Assembly: GCF_012928505.1 (NCBI RefSeq)
Contig: NZ_JABBJN010000014.1
Span: 1-64,000 of the forward strand
DNA from: Achromobacter sp. Bel
GTDB lineage: Bacteria; Pseudomonadota; Gammaproteobacteria; Burkholderiales; Burkholderiaceae_B
Direction of reading: 5' to 3'
Length of the DNA: 64,000 nt
The notes below the pieces were generated by a model. That model saw nothing but the letters and a program-made list of their open reading frames with translations. It did no database searches and was not told the origin of the DNA. The stretch's first letter is position 1. Each line of letters begins with the position of its first letter. Position numbers and translations under genes: made by a program. Of this stretch, positions 35,445 through 43,933 are shown piece after piece.

Positions 35445-36223
35445 TGGCAGCAGTAAAAGACACTCATACCGGCGACACCCCCCGTAATCCGCGCAGCAAA
35501 ACCACCCTGGTCATCCTGGGGGTGGTTGCTGTCGCGCTGTTCGCGGGCCTATGCGCACTGGGCACCTGGCAGGTGCACCGCCTGGCCTGGAAGCGCGACC
35601 TGATCGCGCAGGTTAATCAGCGCGCCCATGCGCCCACCACGCCGGCACCGGGCAAGCACGATTGGCGAGCCTTGTCGTTCAACAATGCCGAATACCGCCA
35701 CGTGGCCGCTTCGGGCACGTACCAGCACGACCGCCAGACGCTGGTGCAAGCCGCCACCGAACTGGGCAGCGGCTACTGGGTCATGACGCCGCTGCAGTTG
35801 GCCGACGGCGACACGGTGCTGGTCAACCGCGGCTTCGTGCTGCCGGAATGGCGCAAAAGCGCGGCCAACGCCGCCCAGCCCCCGGCCGAAGGCAGCGTCA
35901 CGGGCCTGCTGCGCATGGGCGAACCCGGCAGCGGTTTCCTGCGCAACAACGATCCAGCGGCCAACCTCTGGTATTCGCGCGACCTGCCGGCCATCGCCAC
36001 GGCGCGTGGCCTGACCGACGTGGCGCCCTACTTCATCGATGCCGACGCGGCGTCCAGCCCCAGCCGGGATCCCGCGAAAGCGCCCGTCGGCGGCCTGACG
36101 GTGCTGACCTTCCCGAACAACCACCTGGTCTACGCCATCACCTGGTATGCGCTGGCGCTGATGATCGTGGTGGGCGTGGTGATCTTCGTGCGCGAAGAAA
36201 AAAAGGCGCGCGGCAAGGCCTGA
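35444..36223 (+). CDS. SURF1-family oxidase assembly protein
   Basis: The 259-residue protein starts at ATG 35444 (one-base overlap with the cyoD stop, TGATG). An N-terminal helix with LALGTWQ-type motif (LFAGLCALGTWQVHRLAWKR) and a C-terminal helix (LVYAITWYALALMIVVGVVI) bracket a periplasmic domain containing VLVNRGFVLPEW and GLLRMGEPG. SURF1 assists heme insertion into heme-copper oxidases, mostly aa3 types. Its fixed position at the end of the cyo operon indicates service to the bo3 enzyme. A strong terminator follows. Confidence 0.9.
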   Translation: MAAVKDTHTGDTPRNPRSKTTLVILGVVAVALFAGLCALGTWQVHRLAWKRDLIAQVNQRAHAPTTPAPGKHDWRALSFNNAEYRHVAASGTYQHDRQTLVQAATELGSGYWVMTPLQLADGDTVLVNRGFVLPEWRKSAANAAQPPAEGSVTGLLRMGEPGSGFLRNNDPAANLWYSRDLPAIATARGLTDVAPYFIDADAASSPSRDPAKAPVGGLTVLTFPNNHLVYAITWYALALMIVVGVVIFVREEKKARGKA

Positions 36224-36234
36224 AGCCCTGTACG

Positions 36235-36260
36235 AAAAAAGCTCCCTCGGGAGCTTTTTT
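36235..36260 (+). terminator. Bidirectional terminator after the cyo operon
   Basis: A perfect inverted repeat AAAAAAGCTCCC / GGGAGCTTTTTT with a two-base centre. It has an A-run on one side and a T-run on the other, so it can end the cyo-SURF1 transcript and the convergent nadV transcript. Confidence 0.9.
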
Positions 36261-36315
36261 TACGGCCGCGTCGTGGAATGGTCCTGGCGCGGCATCACCC
36301 GGCCAGGCCGAGCAT

Positions 36316-38010
36316 TCAGCGTCCCGTCCAATCAATGCTGCCCGGCGCCGGGCACACCCACGATCCTTGCAGCCGATCCCGGATCTGGGCCAGGCTCTGC
36401 TCGACCAGCAGGCTGCCGTCGCGGAACACCGGCACCAGCGCGCCGCCTTCGGCCTGCTCAGGTGTCTGCTGGTCATGCAGCACATAGCCCGTCGCCGTTT
36501 CATCCACGCGCAACAGGCCTTTGGCCGAGCGCTTCACGCCCGAATCCGTGACCGGATCCTTCACCAGTTCTTGGGGCTCGCCGTCGACTTCGGCATACGT
36601 CGCCTTCAACGCCCATCCGAAGGTGTCGCGCGTCAGGTACTGATAGGTATAGGACCCGATGCCCAGCACGACGTTGCCGGAGGCGAAGCCCTTCTTTTCC
36701 AGCCGAACCAGAATGTCGCGGCCGCGGGCCAGCGTGATGGAATCGCCATAGATCAGGCCCACGTGCGGGTCCAGCAGCTTGTATCCACGGTCCGTCACCA
36801 CGCCGCCGAAGATGTCCCACAGGCACTGCACCGCGCCCTTGACTTCCGCGTCGCGCAGCGCCTGGCTGGCGCGCGCGTTTTCGTCCAGCAGCCAGTAGGC
36901 GCCCGTGGCCACGTCGCGCACGGCCTCAAAACCGTCGCGGCCAGCGTTGGCCAATGCCGCGGCGTCCTCCACCGTTTCCACGTCCGTGCAGAAGTACCCG
37001 GTCAGGATCTTCACGGGATCGCCCGAATCGGGGCGGAACACGACCTTGGCATTGCCGAAGGCGTCGGGTTGGCGCGCCAGGATCTCGGGCTTCAAGGCGG
37101 CGGCGAAGTCCGTCACCACCTGCCAGAAGTCCCAAGTGTCCGAGACCACCGACACGATGCCTGCGGGGTAGACCTGCGTGACCAGGCGGCGGATGGTCAC
37201 GATCTCGCCTTCCTTGCTGCCCAGGCACATGACCGAGTGCTCGGTCGCCGGAACCGAGCCGCCGATCAACTCGCGGTCGGAGTCGGCGCCGTAAAGGTCC
37301 TCCAGGTAGTCGATGGCCGGGATCGTGTCGGTGCCGGTGAACGACAGCAGGTGCCCCGCGCCGCATTTGCGGGCGTCGTGCAAACCGGCCATGCCGCGCA
37401 TCGAGAAGTCGTGCCCCTGCCAGTTCACGAAGTCCATCGGGCTGCCCGTCAAGCGGGCGAAGTAGGTCAACAGCTTGCGGTATTCGAAGGCGATGGTCGC
37501 AACCGTCGACGCTTTCCAGGACTCGCAGCTGAACAACGTCTCGATATAGGTCACCAGCCATGCGAATGCCGGATGCGTATTGACGAAGGTCACCGGCGGC
37601 ACGCGGATATCCACGCGTGCGCCCTCGGGCACCGAACGGATCTCCAACGGCAGATAGCCCAGTTCATACAGCGCCTGCAAGTGGTCCACGGTGACCGCGC
37701 CCTTGCCCAGCGCGTTGTCCACGCGGCGTTGGTACTGGCGCACGGCCACGCCTGCCGGCTTGCCGAAGAATTCGCGGTCGAACAGGTCTATCAGGATTTC
37801 CTTGATGAAGCCTTGCAGGCCGAACCAGACGATCTTGCCGTCGAACAGTTCGGGCAGCACCGGGGCCAGCCGGGCGGAACGCGGCGTGAAGTTGGCCAGA
37901 ATCTTGTTGGTGCCTTTGGGATACTGGAACGGGTGGCCCGTCTTGTAGAAGTCGGCTTGCAGAAAGGGGTTGATGCCATTCTTGACGGTCAGGTCGTCGC
38001 GGGTGTTCAT
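36316..38010 (-). CDS. nadV: Nicotinamide phosphoribosyltransferase
   Basis: The 564-residue protein of the NAMPT/NadV family starts INPFLQADFYKTGHPFQYPK. Typical blocks are TPRSARL, IVWFGLQGFIKEIL, WQGHDFSMRGMAGLHDARKC, GGSVPATEHSVMCLG, FRPDSGDPVKIL, LIYGDSITLARGRDILVRLE and VLGIGSYTYQYLTRDTFGWA. It makes NMN from nicotinamide and PRPP, the first step of salvage. It is longer than classical NadV (about 490 residues). AAGGAAA lies ahead of the ATG. It follows a PRPP synthetase gene by 15 bp, which supplies the co-substrate. Confidence 0.93.
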   Translation of the reverse strand: MNTRDDLTVKNGINPFLQADFYKTGHPFQYPKGTNKILANFTPRSARLAPVLPELFDGKIVWFGLQGFIKEILIDLFDREFFGKPAGVAVRQYQRRVDNALGKGAVTVDHLQALYELGYLPLEIRSVPEGARVDIRVPPVTFVNTHPAFAWLVTYIETLFSCESWKASTVATIAFEYRKLLTYFARLTGSPMDFVNWQGHDFSMRGMAGLHDARKCGAGHLLSFTGTDTIPAIDYLEDLYGADSDRELIGGSVPATEHSVMCLGSKEGEIVTIRRLVTQVYPAGIVSVVSDTWDFWQVVTDFAAALKPEILARQPDAFGNAKVVFRPDSGDPVKILTGYFCTDVETVEDAAALANAGRDGFEAVRDVATGAYWLLDENARASQALRDAEVKGAVQCLWDIFGGVVTDRGYKLLDPHVGLIYGDSITLARGRDILVRLEKKGFASGNVVLGIGSYTYQYLTRDTFGWALKATYAEVDGEPQELVKDPVTDSGVKRSAKGLLRVDETATGYVLHDQQTPEQAEGGALVPVFRDGSLLVEQSLAQIRDRLQGSWVCPAPGSIDWTGR

Positions 38011-38025
38011 AGCTGGGTTTCCTTC

Positions 38026-38859
38026 TTAGTTGACAAGCACCGGGGCGCCAGCGCCTTCGGTGCCGGTCCAGTCGTAAGCGGTGAAGATGCCGGCGTAGCG
38101 GGCGTTCAGCTCGCTTAAGCCCTTGCTGAAGATGCCGTGCGTGACATACAGGTAGAGCGGCTGCCGGGTCGTGTCGCGCAAGGCGGCCGCCAGCTCCAGA
38201 AAGGTGCGGCCGCCGTCGCAGATGTCGTCCACCACCAGCACCGGTTGCGCAGGGATGTCGCCGGGCACGCGGGTTTCGGTGATGCGCCCGGTTTGCGGGT
38301 CGCGCACCTTTTCAGCGAACCGCACGTCGGCCACGCCCAGCTTCTTGGCCAGGGCCTGCACGCGCTTTCGGGCGCCGGCGTCCGGCGCCATCAGCGTCAC
38401 GCCCTGGGCAAAGGCCGATGCGGCCAGCACGCGCGCCAGGAAGGCGGTGGCATCGACGACGCGGACGCGTTGCAGCAGCGCAGGCGTCACGTCGCTGTGG
38501 GGTTCGACAACCGTCACCGTGGCGTACTGCTGATCGTTGATCAGCTTGCAGAACACGGCGGCCCCCAGTGCCTCGCCCGGGTTGCACACCCGGTCCTGCC
38601 GCGCATAAGGCACGTAAGGCATGTCCAAGTGCACCGGCACGGCAGGGTTCAGGCGGCGCAGTGCGTCCGTCAGCATCAGCAGCTGCATGACGTCGTCGGC
38701 CGACTTCAACAGAGCGTGGATCCGGAACTCGCTGGCCGCGTCAGCGTGGGCCTGCAACCCCGCAGGCACCGTGACCTGGCTTTCGCCCCCGGGGAACACG
38801 AACGCGGCCGGCATATCGCTCTGGCGTTGTCCTTCTACTACTGCAGTGATGGTGAACAT
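38026..38859 (-). CDS. prs: Ribose-phosphate pyrophosphokinase (PRPP synthetase), nadV-linked type
   Basis: The 277-residue protein is shorter than housekeeping Prs (about 315). It keeps the family motifs: DDVMQLLMLTDALRR, LDMPYVPYARQDRVCNPGEA (ATP/catalytic region), VEPHSDVTPALLQ, MAPDAGARKRVQALA and the PRPP loop VLVVDDICDGGRTFLELA. A divergent, NAD-salvage-dedicated copy is common next to nadV in bacteria and phages. It supplies PRPP to NadV. AAGGG precedes the ATG at 38859. The promoter upstream carries an inverted repeat that overlaps the -10. Confidence 0.9.
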   Translation of the reverse strand: MFTITAVVEGQRQSDMPAAFVFPGGESQVTVPAGLQAHADAASEFRIHALLKSADDVMQLLMLTDALRRLNPAVPVHLDMPYVPYARQDRVCNPGEALGAAVFCKLINDQQYATVTVVEPHSDVTPALLQRVRVVDATAFLARVLAASAFAQGVTLMAPDAGARKRVQALAKKLGVADVRFAEKVRDPQTGRITETRVPGDIPAQPVLVVDDICDGGRTFLELAAALRDTTRQPLYLYVTHGIFSKGLSELNARYAGIFTAYDWTGTEGAGAPVLVN

Positions 38860-38886
38860 GATCAGCCCTTAGTGGCACTTTAAAAC

Positions 38887-38927
38887 TAAGTGGGGCCAGT
38901 ATAAGCCCACTTATTGTTGATTTGCAA
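38887..38927 (-). promoter_or_regulatory. prs-nadV promoter with putative NrtR operator
   Basis: On the minus strand TTGCAA (38927-38922) and TATACT (38903-38898) are separated by 18 bp. A perfect 8-bp inverted repeat TAAGTGGG (38887-38894) / CCCACTTA (38906-38913) brackets the -10 hexamer with an 11-bp spacer. The placement suits a repressor. The neighbouring NrtR-type regulator is the obvious candidate; binding is inferred. Confidence 0.65.
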
Positions 38928-38955
38928 CTATGTGAATTCAAGGACGGCCTGCCCC

Positions 38956-39657
38956 TTAGCCGACGCTGCGGTCGAACAAGGCAAAGTCCTTCAGGCGGTA
39001 CAAACGAGCGGGACGCTGGGCGCCCACCGCGTACGCCTCGGTGGCTTCCAGCACCCCCCAGGCTTCCATCTTCCGGCGGAAATTCGATTTCTCCAGCCGG
39101 GTTTGCAGGATGGCTTCGTAGGTGTGTTGCAGCTCGGTCAGCGTGAAGCGTTCCGGCAGCAGAAAGAACGGCAAGGTCGAATAGCTGGACTTGCCGCGCA
39201 AGCGGGCCACGGCCGCCGCCACAATGTCCGCGTGGTCGAACGCCAGGGGAGGCAGCGCGTCCACGCTGACGAAGCGGAACCCGGCCTGGGTCGCGGCCTC
39301 CAGTTCGGCCGCCGGCACCAGCGCCACATAAGACACCGACAGCGACCACTTGCGCGGATCCCGGCCCGGCCCGGAAAACACCTGTAGTTGTTCAAGATAG
39401 CGCGGCTCGAACCCGGTCTTGTCCCGCAGCACGCGGCGCACGGCGGCGTCTGTGCTGGCGTCTTCGTCCACATGCACCACCCCGCCCGGCAACGCCATGG
39501 CGTCTTTGAAGGGCGCGCGGTCGCGCGGGTGCAGGGCGATTTCCAGGACGCCTGCCCGCAAGGTGAGCAGGACGGCATCGACGGTGACAAGCGGCAGTGG
39601 ATAGTCCACGAGAGGTTCCGTAAGTAACGTAGGCAGGGCTTCGGGGCAAGATGCCAC
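38956..39657 (-). CDS. nrtR: NrtR-type Nudix transcriptional regulator of NAD metabolism
   Basis: The protein has up to 233 residues. A Nudix-fold N-terminal domain begins VTVDAVLLTLRAGVLEIALH and carries ALPGGVVHVDEDASTDAAVR, with the Nudix box altered at catalytic positions (RRVLRDKTGFEPRYLEQL), as in NrtR. The C-terminal winged helix has RFTLTELQHTYEAILQTRLE, KSNFRRKMEAW and ARLYRLKDFALFD. NrtR represses NAD biosynthesis and salvage genes and is released by ADP-ribose or NAD-related ligands. It lies upstream of prs-nadV on the same strand. The start GTG 39657 is uncertain; GTG 39609 (VDYPLPLV) with GGAA upstream is an alternative. Confidence 0.88.
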   Translation of the reverse strand: MASCPEALPTLLTEPLVDYPLPLVTVDAVLLTLRAGVLEIALHPRDRAPFKDAMALPGGVVHVDEDASTDAAVRRVLRDKTGFEPRYLEQLQVFSGPGRDPRKWSLSVSYVALVPAAELEAATQAGFRFVSVDALPPLAFDHADIVAAAVARLRGKSSYSTLPFFLLPERFTLTELQHTYEAILQTRLEKSNFRRKMEAWGVLEATEAYAVGAQRPARLYRLKDFALFDRSVG

Positions 39658-39917
39658 TATGGCGCCGAACCGTCAAATGCCGCGCGGCCAAACAAGGCAT
39701 CGAAGCGGGCGGTACTGGGCGACATAATCCAGGCGCGCGCCTTTCGTCATGCCCCCCGGAATTAGACGAAATAGCCGGAAAATTCGATGCAATAGGCAGA
39801 AAATAACGCAGATGTTTTACACTGCGGTCTGGGAACACCCGCTGGGCGCTATGCCGAGCGTGCTGTTCCCTTTGTTTTTTCCCACCCTTTCCAACCCGTA
39901 CCCCAGGAGATCCCCGG

Positions 39918-41027
39918 ATGAAAAAGACGCTGCTCGCCGCTGCGATGCTGACCGCTTTTACAGGCATCGCGCAGGCAGAACCGTCAGTCACCCTCTATGG
40001 TGTCATCGACACCGGCATCGGCTACAACAAGATCAAAGGCGACGGCTACAGTGGTAGCAAGCTCGGCATGATTAACGGCATCCAGGCCGGCTCCCGCTGG
40101 GGCCTGCGCGGATCCGAAGATCTGGGCGATGGCCTGCGCGCCGTCTTCAAGCTGGAAAGCGGTTTTGATTCCGCCAACGGCCAGCGCGGGCAATCCGGCC
40201 GCCTGTTCGGCCGCCAAGCCACCATCGGCCTGGCCAACGACGCCTGGGGCCAGCTGGATTTCGGCCGCCAAGCCACGATCGGCTCGAACTACCTGGCCGA
40301 CATCGACCCCTTCTACACCAGCTACACCCAATCCAACCTGGGCCTGGGTTTCAGCGCAGCCAACACCATGCGCTGGGACAACATGGTCATGTACCGCACC
40401 CCGTCGGTGAACGGCTTTGAATTCGGCATCGGCTACTCGTTCAACGCGGACGACACGACGGCTGACCAGACGGGCTTTCGCACCGCCGACAACACGCGCG
40501 GCATCACTGCCGGCCTGCGCTATGTGCAAGGCCCGCTGAACGTCGCGCTGACGTATGACCAGTTGAACGGTTCCAACCGCAGCGCCACCATCGACAGCGA
40601 CGCCACGCCGCGCCAGTACGCGCTGGGTGTGTCGTATGACCTGGAAGTCGTGAAGCTGGCGGCCGCCTACGGCCGCACCACCGACGGCTGGTTCGTCGGC
40701 CAGGACCTGCCGGCCGGCACGCCCTTCAGCGACGAATTCGGCACCAACCGCTTCGTGAATGGCTTCAAGGCCAACTCGTACATGCTGGGCGCGACGCTGC
40801 CTGTCGGCGGCGCCAGCAGCGTGTTCGCGTCGTGGCAGCACGTCGCGCCGTCCAACGACAAGTTGACGGGCGGCGACGCCAACATGAACGTCTACAGCGT
40901 CGGCTATACCTACGACCTGTCCAAGCGCACCAATCTGTACGCCTACGGTTCGTACGGCACGGATTACGCGTTCATCGACGGGCTGAAGAGCACCGCCGCC
41001 GGCGTGGGCATTCGTCACCAGTTCTAA
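39918..41027 (+). CDS. Gram-negative trimeric porin (Bordetella/Burkholderiales type)
   Basis: The 369-residue porin has a signal peptide (KKTLLAAAMLTAFTGIAQA, cleavage after residue 20). The mature start is EPSVTLYGVIDTGIGY, followed by SRWGLRGSEDLGDGLRAVFK, the constriction-loop region and the C-terminal strand (STAAGVGIRHQF) ending in Phe. This matches the general 16-strand porins of Bordetella and Achromobacter. AGGAGA lies ahead of the ATG at 39918. It is a monocistronic gene with its own strong terminator. General diffusion of small anionic or neutral solutes is the family role. Confidence 0.93.
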   Translation: MKKTLLAAAMLTAFTGIAQAEPSVTLYGVIDTGIGYNKIKGDGYSGSKLGMINGIQAGSRWGLRGSEDLGDGLRAVFKLESGFDSANGQRGQSGRLFGRQATIGLANDAWGQLDFGRQATIGSNYLADIDPFYTSYTQSNLGLGFSAANTMRWDNMVMYRTPSVNGFEFGIGYSFNADDTTADQTGFRTADNTRGITAGLRYVQGPLNVALTYDQLNGSNRSATIDSDATPRQYALGVSYDLEVVKLAAAYGRTTDGWFVGQDLPAGTPFSDEFGTNRFVNGFKANSYMLGATLPVGGASSVFASWQHVAPSNDKLTGGDANMNVYSVGYTYDLSKRTNLYAYGSYGTDYAFIDGLKSTAAGVGIRHQF

Positions 41028-41043
41028 GCCTCGCACCGCGTCC

Positions 41044-41082
41044 AAAAACGCCGGCCTCTTTTACGGGGCCGGCGTTTTTTTT
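41044..41082 (+). terminator. Rho-independent terminator after the porin gene
   Basis: A 13-bp stem AAAAACGCCGGCC / GGCCGGCGTTTTT with a 10-nt loop, followed by a T-run. It can also stop the convergent AraC-type transcript. Confidence 0.9.
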
Positions 41083-41110
41083 CGTCGGGGCCATTTGCTC
41101 GGCGTGGGGA

Positions 41111-41878
41111 TCATCTCTTTCGCCCTGGCGATTCGCCGTAGATGCGGCGGTACATGGCGATGAACGCGCTGTCACTGCCATACCCGACGGCGTGCGCGAC
41201 CGCAGTGACCGACATGCCTTCGGCCAACCGCGCCCGGGCGGCCAGCAATCGGGATTGCGTACGCCAACGGGCAAAAGACAGCCCCGTTTCCGCCTGGAAC
41301 AGCCGTTCCAGGGTGCGGCTGCTTGCCCCCACGCGGCCAGCCCAATCCTCAAGGGATAGCGGGCAAGCCGGGTTGGCCAGCAATTCGCTGGCAATGGGCG
41401 CAAGCCGCCGGTCCCGCGGCATGGGCAGATGCATCGGGGCGGCAGGCGCGGCCGCCAGTTCGTCCAGCAAGGTTTCCACGATGCGCGTCTGGGCCAAGCT
41501 CAGGACGGCGTCGGCCGACCAGTCCGTCACGCGCAGGATCAACGCTCGCAACAACGGGTTGACGTCCAGGATCAGCGGTTCGGCCGGCAATCCCGGATAA
41601 GCCTGCACGTCGAAATACAGGCTGCGGTAGGCAAACTTGCCATGCATGGCCGTACGGTGCGTGCAGCCGGCGGGCAGCCATGCGGCCTGCAGCGGCGCCA
41701 GTTGCCCCACGCGGTCCGACAGGAACAGCGTGACGCCGCCTTCCGCCTGATAAAGCAATTGGGTGCGGCGGTGCGCATGCCAGTCCGAGGCGTGGGCGCG
41801 GGTATCGATCGCCAGCCCCACGATGGGACAACTGGCGCTATCGGGATCCAGCACGGATTCAGGCGAGTAATGCGGCAT
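41111..41878 (-). CDS. AraC-family regulator with cupin domain
   Basis: With the start at ATG 41878 the protein has 255 residues. The cupin-type sensor shows DWHAHRRTQLLYQAEGGVTL, WLPAGCTHRTAMHGK and YRSLYFDVQAYPGLP. The AraC HTH occupies ~155-250 (WAGRVGASSRTLERLFQAET, ARWRTQSRLLAARARLAEG, AHAVGYGSDSAFIAMYRRIYG). It is divergent from a Bcr/CflA-type exporter with an 83-bp gap holding a perfect inverted repeat (41889-41911), so control of that exporter is likely. The effector is unknown. Confidence 0.88.
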   Translation of the reverse strand: MPHYSPESVLDPDSASCPIVGLAIDTRAHASDWHAHRRTQLLYQAEGGVTLFLSDRVGQLAPLQAAWLPAGCTHRTAMHGKFAYRSLYFDVQAYPGLPAEPLILDVNPLLRALILRVTDWSADAVLSLAQTRIVETLLDELAAAPAAPMHLPMPRDRRLAPIASELLANPACPLSLEDWAGRVGASSRTLERLFQAETGLSFARWRTQSRLLAARARLAEGMSVTAVAHAVGYGSDSAFIAMYRRIYGESPGRKR

Positions 41879-41888
41879 GTCGGATATG

Positions 41889-41911
41889 CGATGTTTTATG
41901 GCGAAACATCG
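41889..41911. promoter_or_regulatory. Putative operator between AraC-type regulator and exporter
   Basis: A perfect 8-bp inverted repeat CGATGTTT / AAACATCG with a 7-bp spacer, 11 bp upstream of the regulator start and 51 bp upstream of the exporter start. AraC proteins more often use direct repeats, so a dimeric partner or unusual mode is possible. Confidence 0.55.
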
Positions 41912-41961
41912 TGATTTTGCTGTTTTCGGAATGGGTACGCTAGGCCCTTTTTCACGGACCC

Positions 41962-43146
41962 ATGAAACACCCTTCCCGAGACGGCCTGCCGCCACGCGGC
42001 CTGATCCTTGCCCTGCTGGCGCTGCCGCAGATCGCCGAGACCATTCTTGCCCCGGCCCTGCCGGACTTGGCGCGGCATTGGCGGCTGGACGCCGGCGCAG
42101 CGCAATCCGTCATGGGGATCTTCTTCCTGGGTTTCGCGCTGGGCGTCCTGCTATGGGGGCATCTTGCGGATGCCTGGGGCCGCCGCCCCGCCTTGCTCGC
42201 CGGCCTGGCGACGGGCCTGGCCGGAACCCTGTGTGCGCTGATCGCGCCCAGCTTCGAAGGCTTGCTGCTTGGCCGTTTTATCCAGGCGGCAGGACTGGCG
42301 ACCTGTTCCGTCACGACGCAGACATTGTTGCGCGACCGCCTCTCGGGCGACACCTTGACACGCTATTTCGTGACCTTGGGCGCGGTGCTGGCATGGTCCC
42401 CCGCCGTCGGGCCGCTGGTCGGCCAACTGGTCTCGGATCGCCTGGGCTACCAGGGTGTACTGCTGGCCATTGCACTGGTCATTTTCCTGCTGCTGGCCCA
42501 GAGCGGCCGGCAACTGCCTGAAACGCGCGGCGCCGCCACGGCTGCCGTGCCGCTGCGGGCCCTTGCCCATCGCATGCTGGCGGACGCCCCGTTGCGGCGC
42601 GCCGCCGTGCTGGTCGCGGGCCTGAACTTCCTGGTGTTCTCTTTCTACTCCGCCGGCCCATTCATGACCGGCCCTCTGTCCGGCCTGGGATTCGGCTGGG
42701 TCGGCCTGGCCGTGGCCGCCGCCGGCTGCCTGGGTGCCGCCAGCAACCGGCGCCTGCCGGCGCAAGCCGCCCCCGCGCAACGGGTGCGCTACGGATTACG
42801 GTGCATCCTGGCCGGTGTGCTGGCGCAAGGCGCCATCGTCTTGGTGAACCCGCAGCCCGGGCCGATGTGGGCGATTGCGGCGCTGCCGATCTTCGCTGGC
42901 TACGGGCTGGCGATTCCGAATCTGCTCGGCCCCGCACTAAGGCAGTACGGCCATAGCCTGGGCCGGGCGGGCGCCTTGTTCGGCCTTGCCTACTACGCCA
43001 TGCTGGGCACAGGCCTGGCGGCCAGTTCGTGGCTGCCCTTTCATTCCGCCTTGCCGCTGTCGGGCACCTGGCTCGTTGTCTGCGCCCTTCTGCTGCACAC
43101 ACACCGGCGCGATCAACCGCGCGCGCCGGCACGTTCCAGCAATTGA
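41962..43146 (+). CDS. MFS exporter, Bcr/CflA (DHA1) type
   Basis: The 394-residue, 12-helix transporter has ALLALPQIAETILAPALPDL, the motif A loop GHLADAWGRRPALLAG, RFIQAAGLATCSVTTQTLLRD, motif C (LAWSPAVGPLVGQLV) and late-helix AIPNLLGPALRQYGHSLGRA, which fit Bcr/CflA-type drug exporters. The expected role is proton-driven efflux of a small toxic compound. It is divergent from the AraC gene and converges with the ankyrin gene, overlapping it by 34 bp. Confidence 0.88.
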   Translation: MKHPSRDGLPPRGLILALLALPQIAETILAPALPDLARHWRLDAGAAQSVMGIFFLGFALGVLLWGHLADAWGRRPALLAGLATGLAGTLCALIAPSFEGLLLGRFIQAAGLATCSVTTQTLLRDRLSGDTLTRYFVTLGAVLAWSPAVGPLVGQLVSDRLGYQGVLLAIALVIFLLLAQSGRQLPETRGAATAAVPLRALAHRMLADAPLRRAAVLVAGLNFLVFSFYSAGPFMTGPLSGLGFGWVGLAVAAAGCLGAASNRRLPAQAAPAQRVRYGLRCILAGVLAQGAIVLVNPQPGPMWAIAALPIFAGYGLAIPNLLGPALRQYGHSLGRAGALFGLAYYAMLGTGLAASSWLPFHSALPLSGTWLVVCALLLHTHRRDQPRAPARSSN

Positions 43147-43787
43147 ACCGTTTCGCGCTGCCCGCGTTGGCGGGCATGCGCGAGCGGCGTGCGGCCATCG
43201 GCGTCGGCCAGGTTCACGTCCGCGCCACCGGCGATCAGCAACGCGACGATCGCCTGGTGGCTCGGGCCGCCGTCGCTCAGGATGATGGCTTCCAGCAAGC
43301 CTGTCCAGCCCAGCCGGTTCACGTGATTGGGGTCTACGCCCGCTTGCAGCAGCGTCTTCACCACTTCCACATGGCCCCGTTCGCACGCCGGGATCAACGC
43401 GGTGCCGCCGTAACGGTTGGTGCTTTTCAGGTCTGCGCCATGGCGCAGCGTCAGGTCCAGGATGTCGCGATAGCCCTGCGCGCCCGCCAGCAGATACGCG
43501 CTGTCCTGCATCTGGTTCTGCGCGTTCACGTCGGCGCCCGCTTCGATCAAGACGCGCGCGGCCGCTAGATGGTTGCCTTGGGTCGCGCGCAGCAAGGGCG
43601 TATTGCCCTGCGCATCCCGCGCTTCCAACGGCGCGCCGCGTGCCAGCAGTTCGCGCACGCGCGCCGTCTCGCCTTGCGCAGCGGCCGACAGCAGTTGCGC
43701 GGCCGGCGCTTCCGCCGCCGCAGCGCCCGCGCCCACCGCACCCAGAAATGCGACGAAACAAGCCCGCCAGAATTTGATAATCGCCAT
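43113..43787 (-). CDS. Exported ankyrin-repeat protein
   Basis: With the start at ATG 43787 (AAGGA upstream) the protein has 224 residues. The signal peptide ends near AAAAEA (residue ~24). About five ankyrin repeats follow, with recurring TPLLRATQGNHLAAARVLIE, AGADVNAQN, HGADLKSTNRYGGTALIPAC and AGGADVNLADADGRTPLAHA. Periplasmic ankyrin proteins of this type often accompany catalases or toxins (AnkB-like), but neither is nearby. Its 3' end overlaps the exporter gene by 34 bp. Probable role: protein-protein binding in the periplasm. Confidence 0.85.
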   Translation of the reverse strand: MAIIKFWRACFVAFLGAVGAGAAAAEAPAAQLLSAAAQGETARVRELLARGAPLEARDAQGNTPLLRATQGNHLAAARVLIEAGADVNAQNQMQDSAYLLAGAQGYRDILDLTLRHGADLKSTNRYGGTALIPACERGHVEVVKTLLQAGVDPNHVNRLGWTGLLEAIILSDGGPSHQAIVALLIAGGADVNLADADGRTPLAHARQRGQRETVQLLERAGARG

Positions 43788-43933
43788 TGCCGGTATCCTT
43801 CTCGTGAATCCAAACTGGATTATGGACAAAGCCACCGGCATTGGGAATTTCCCTTATCCGCCGGCAGTGCAATACACGGGACATACGAGCCAGTCATCAT
43901 CGGGCACTTTTCGATCGCAGCCTCTGCCGGCCA

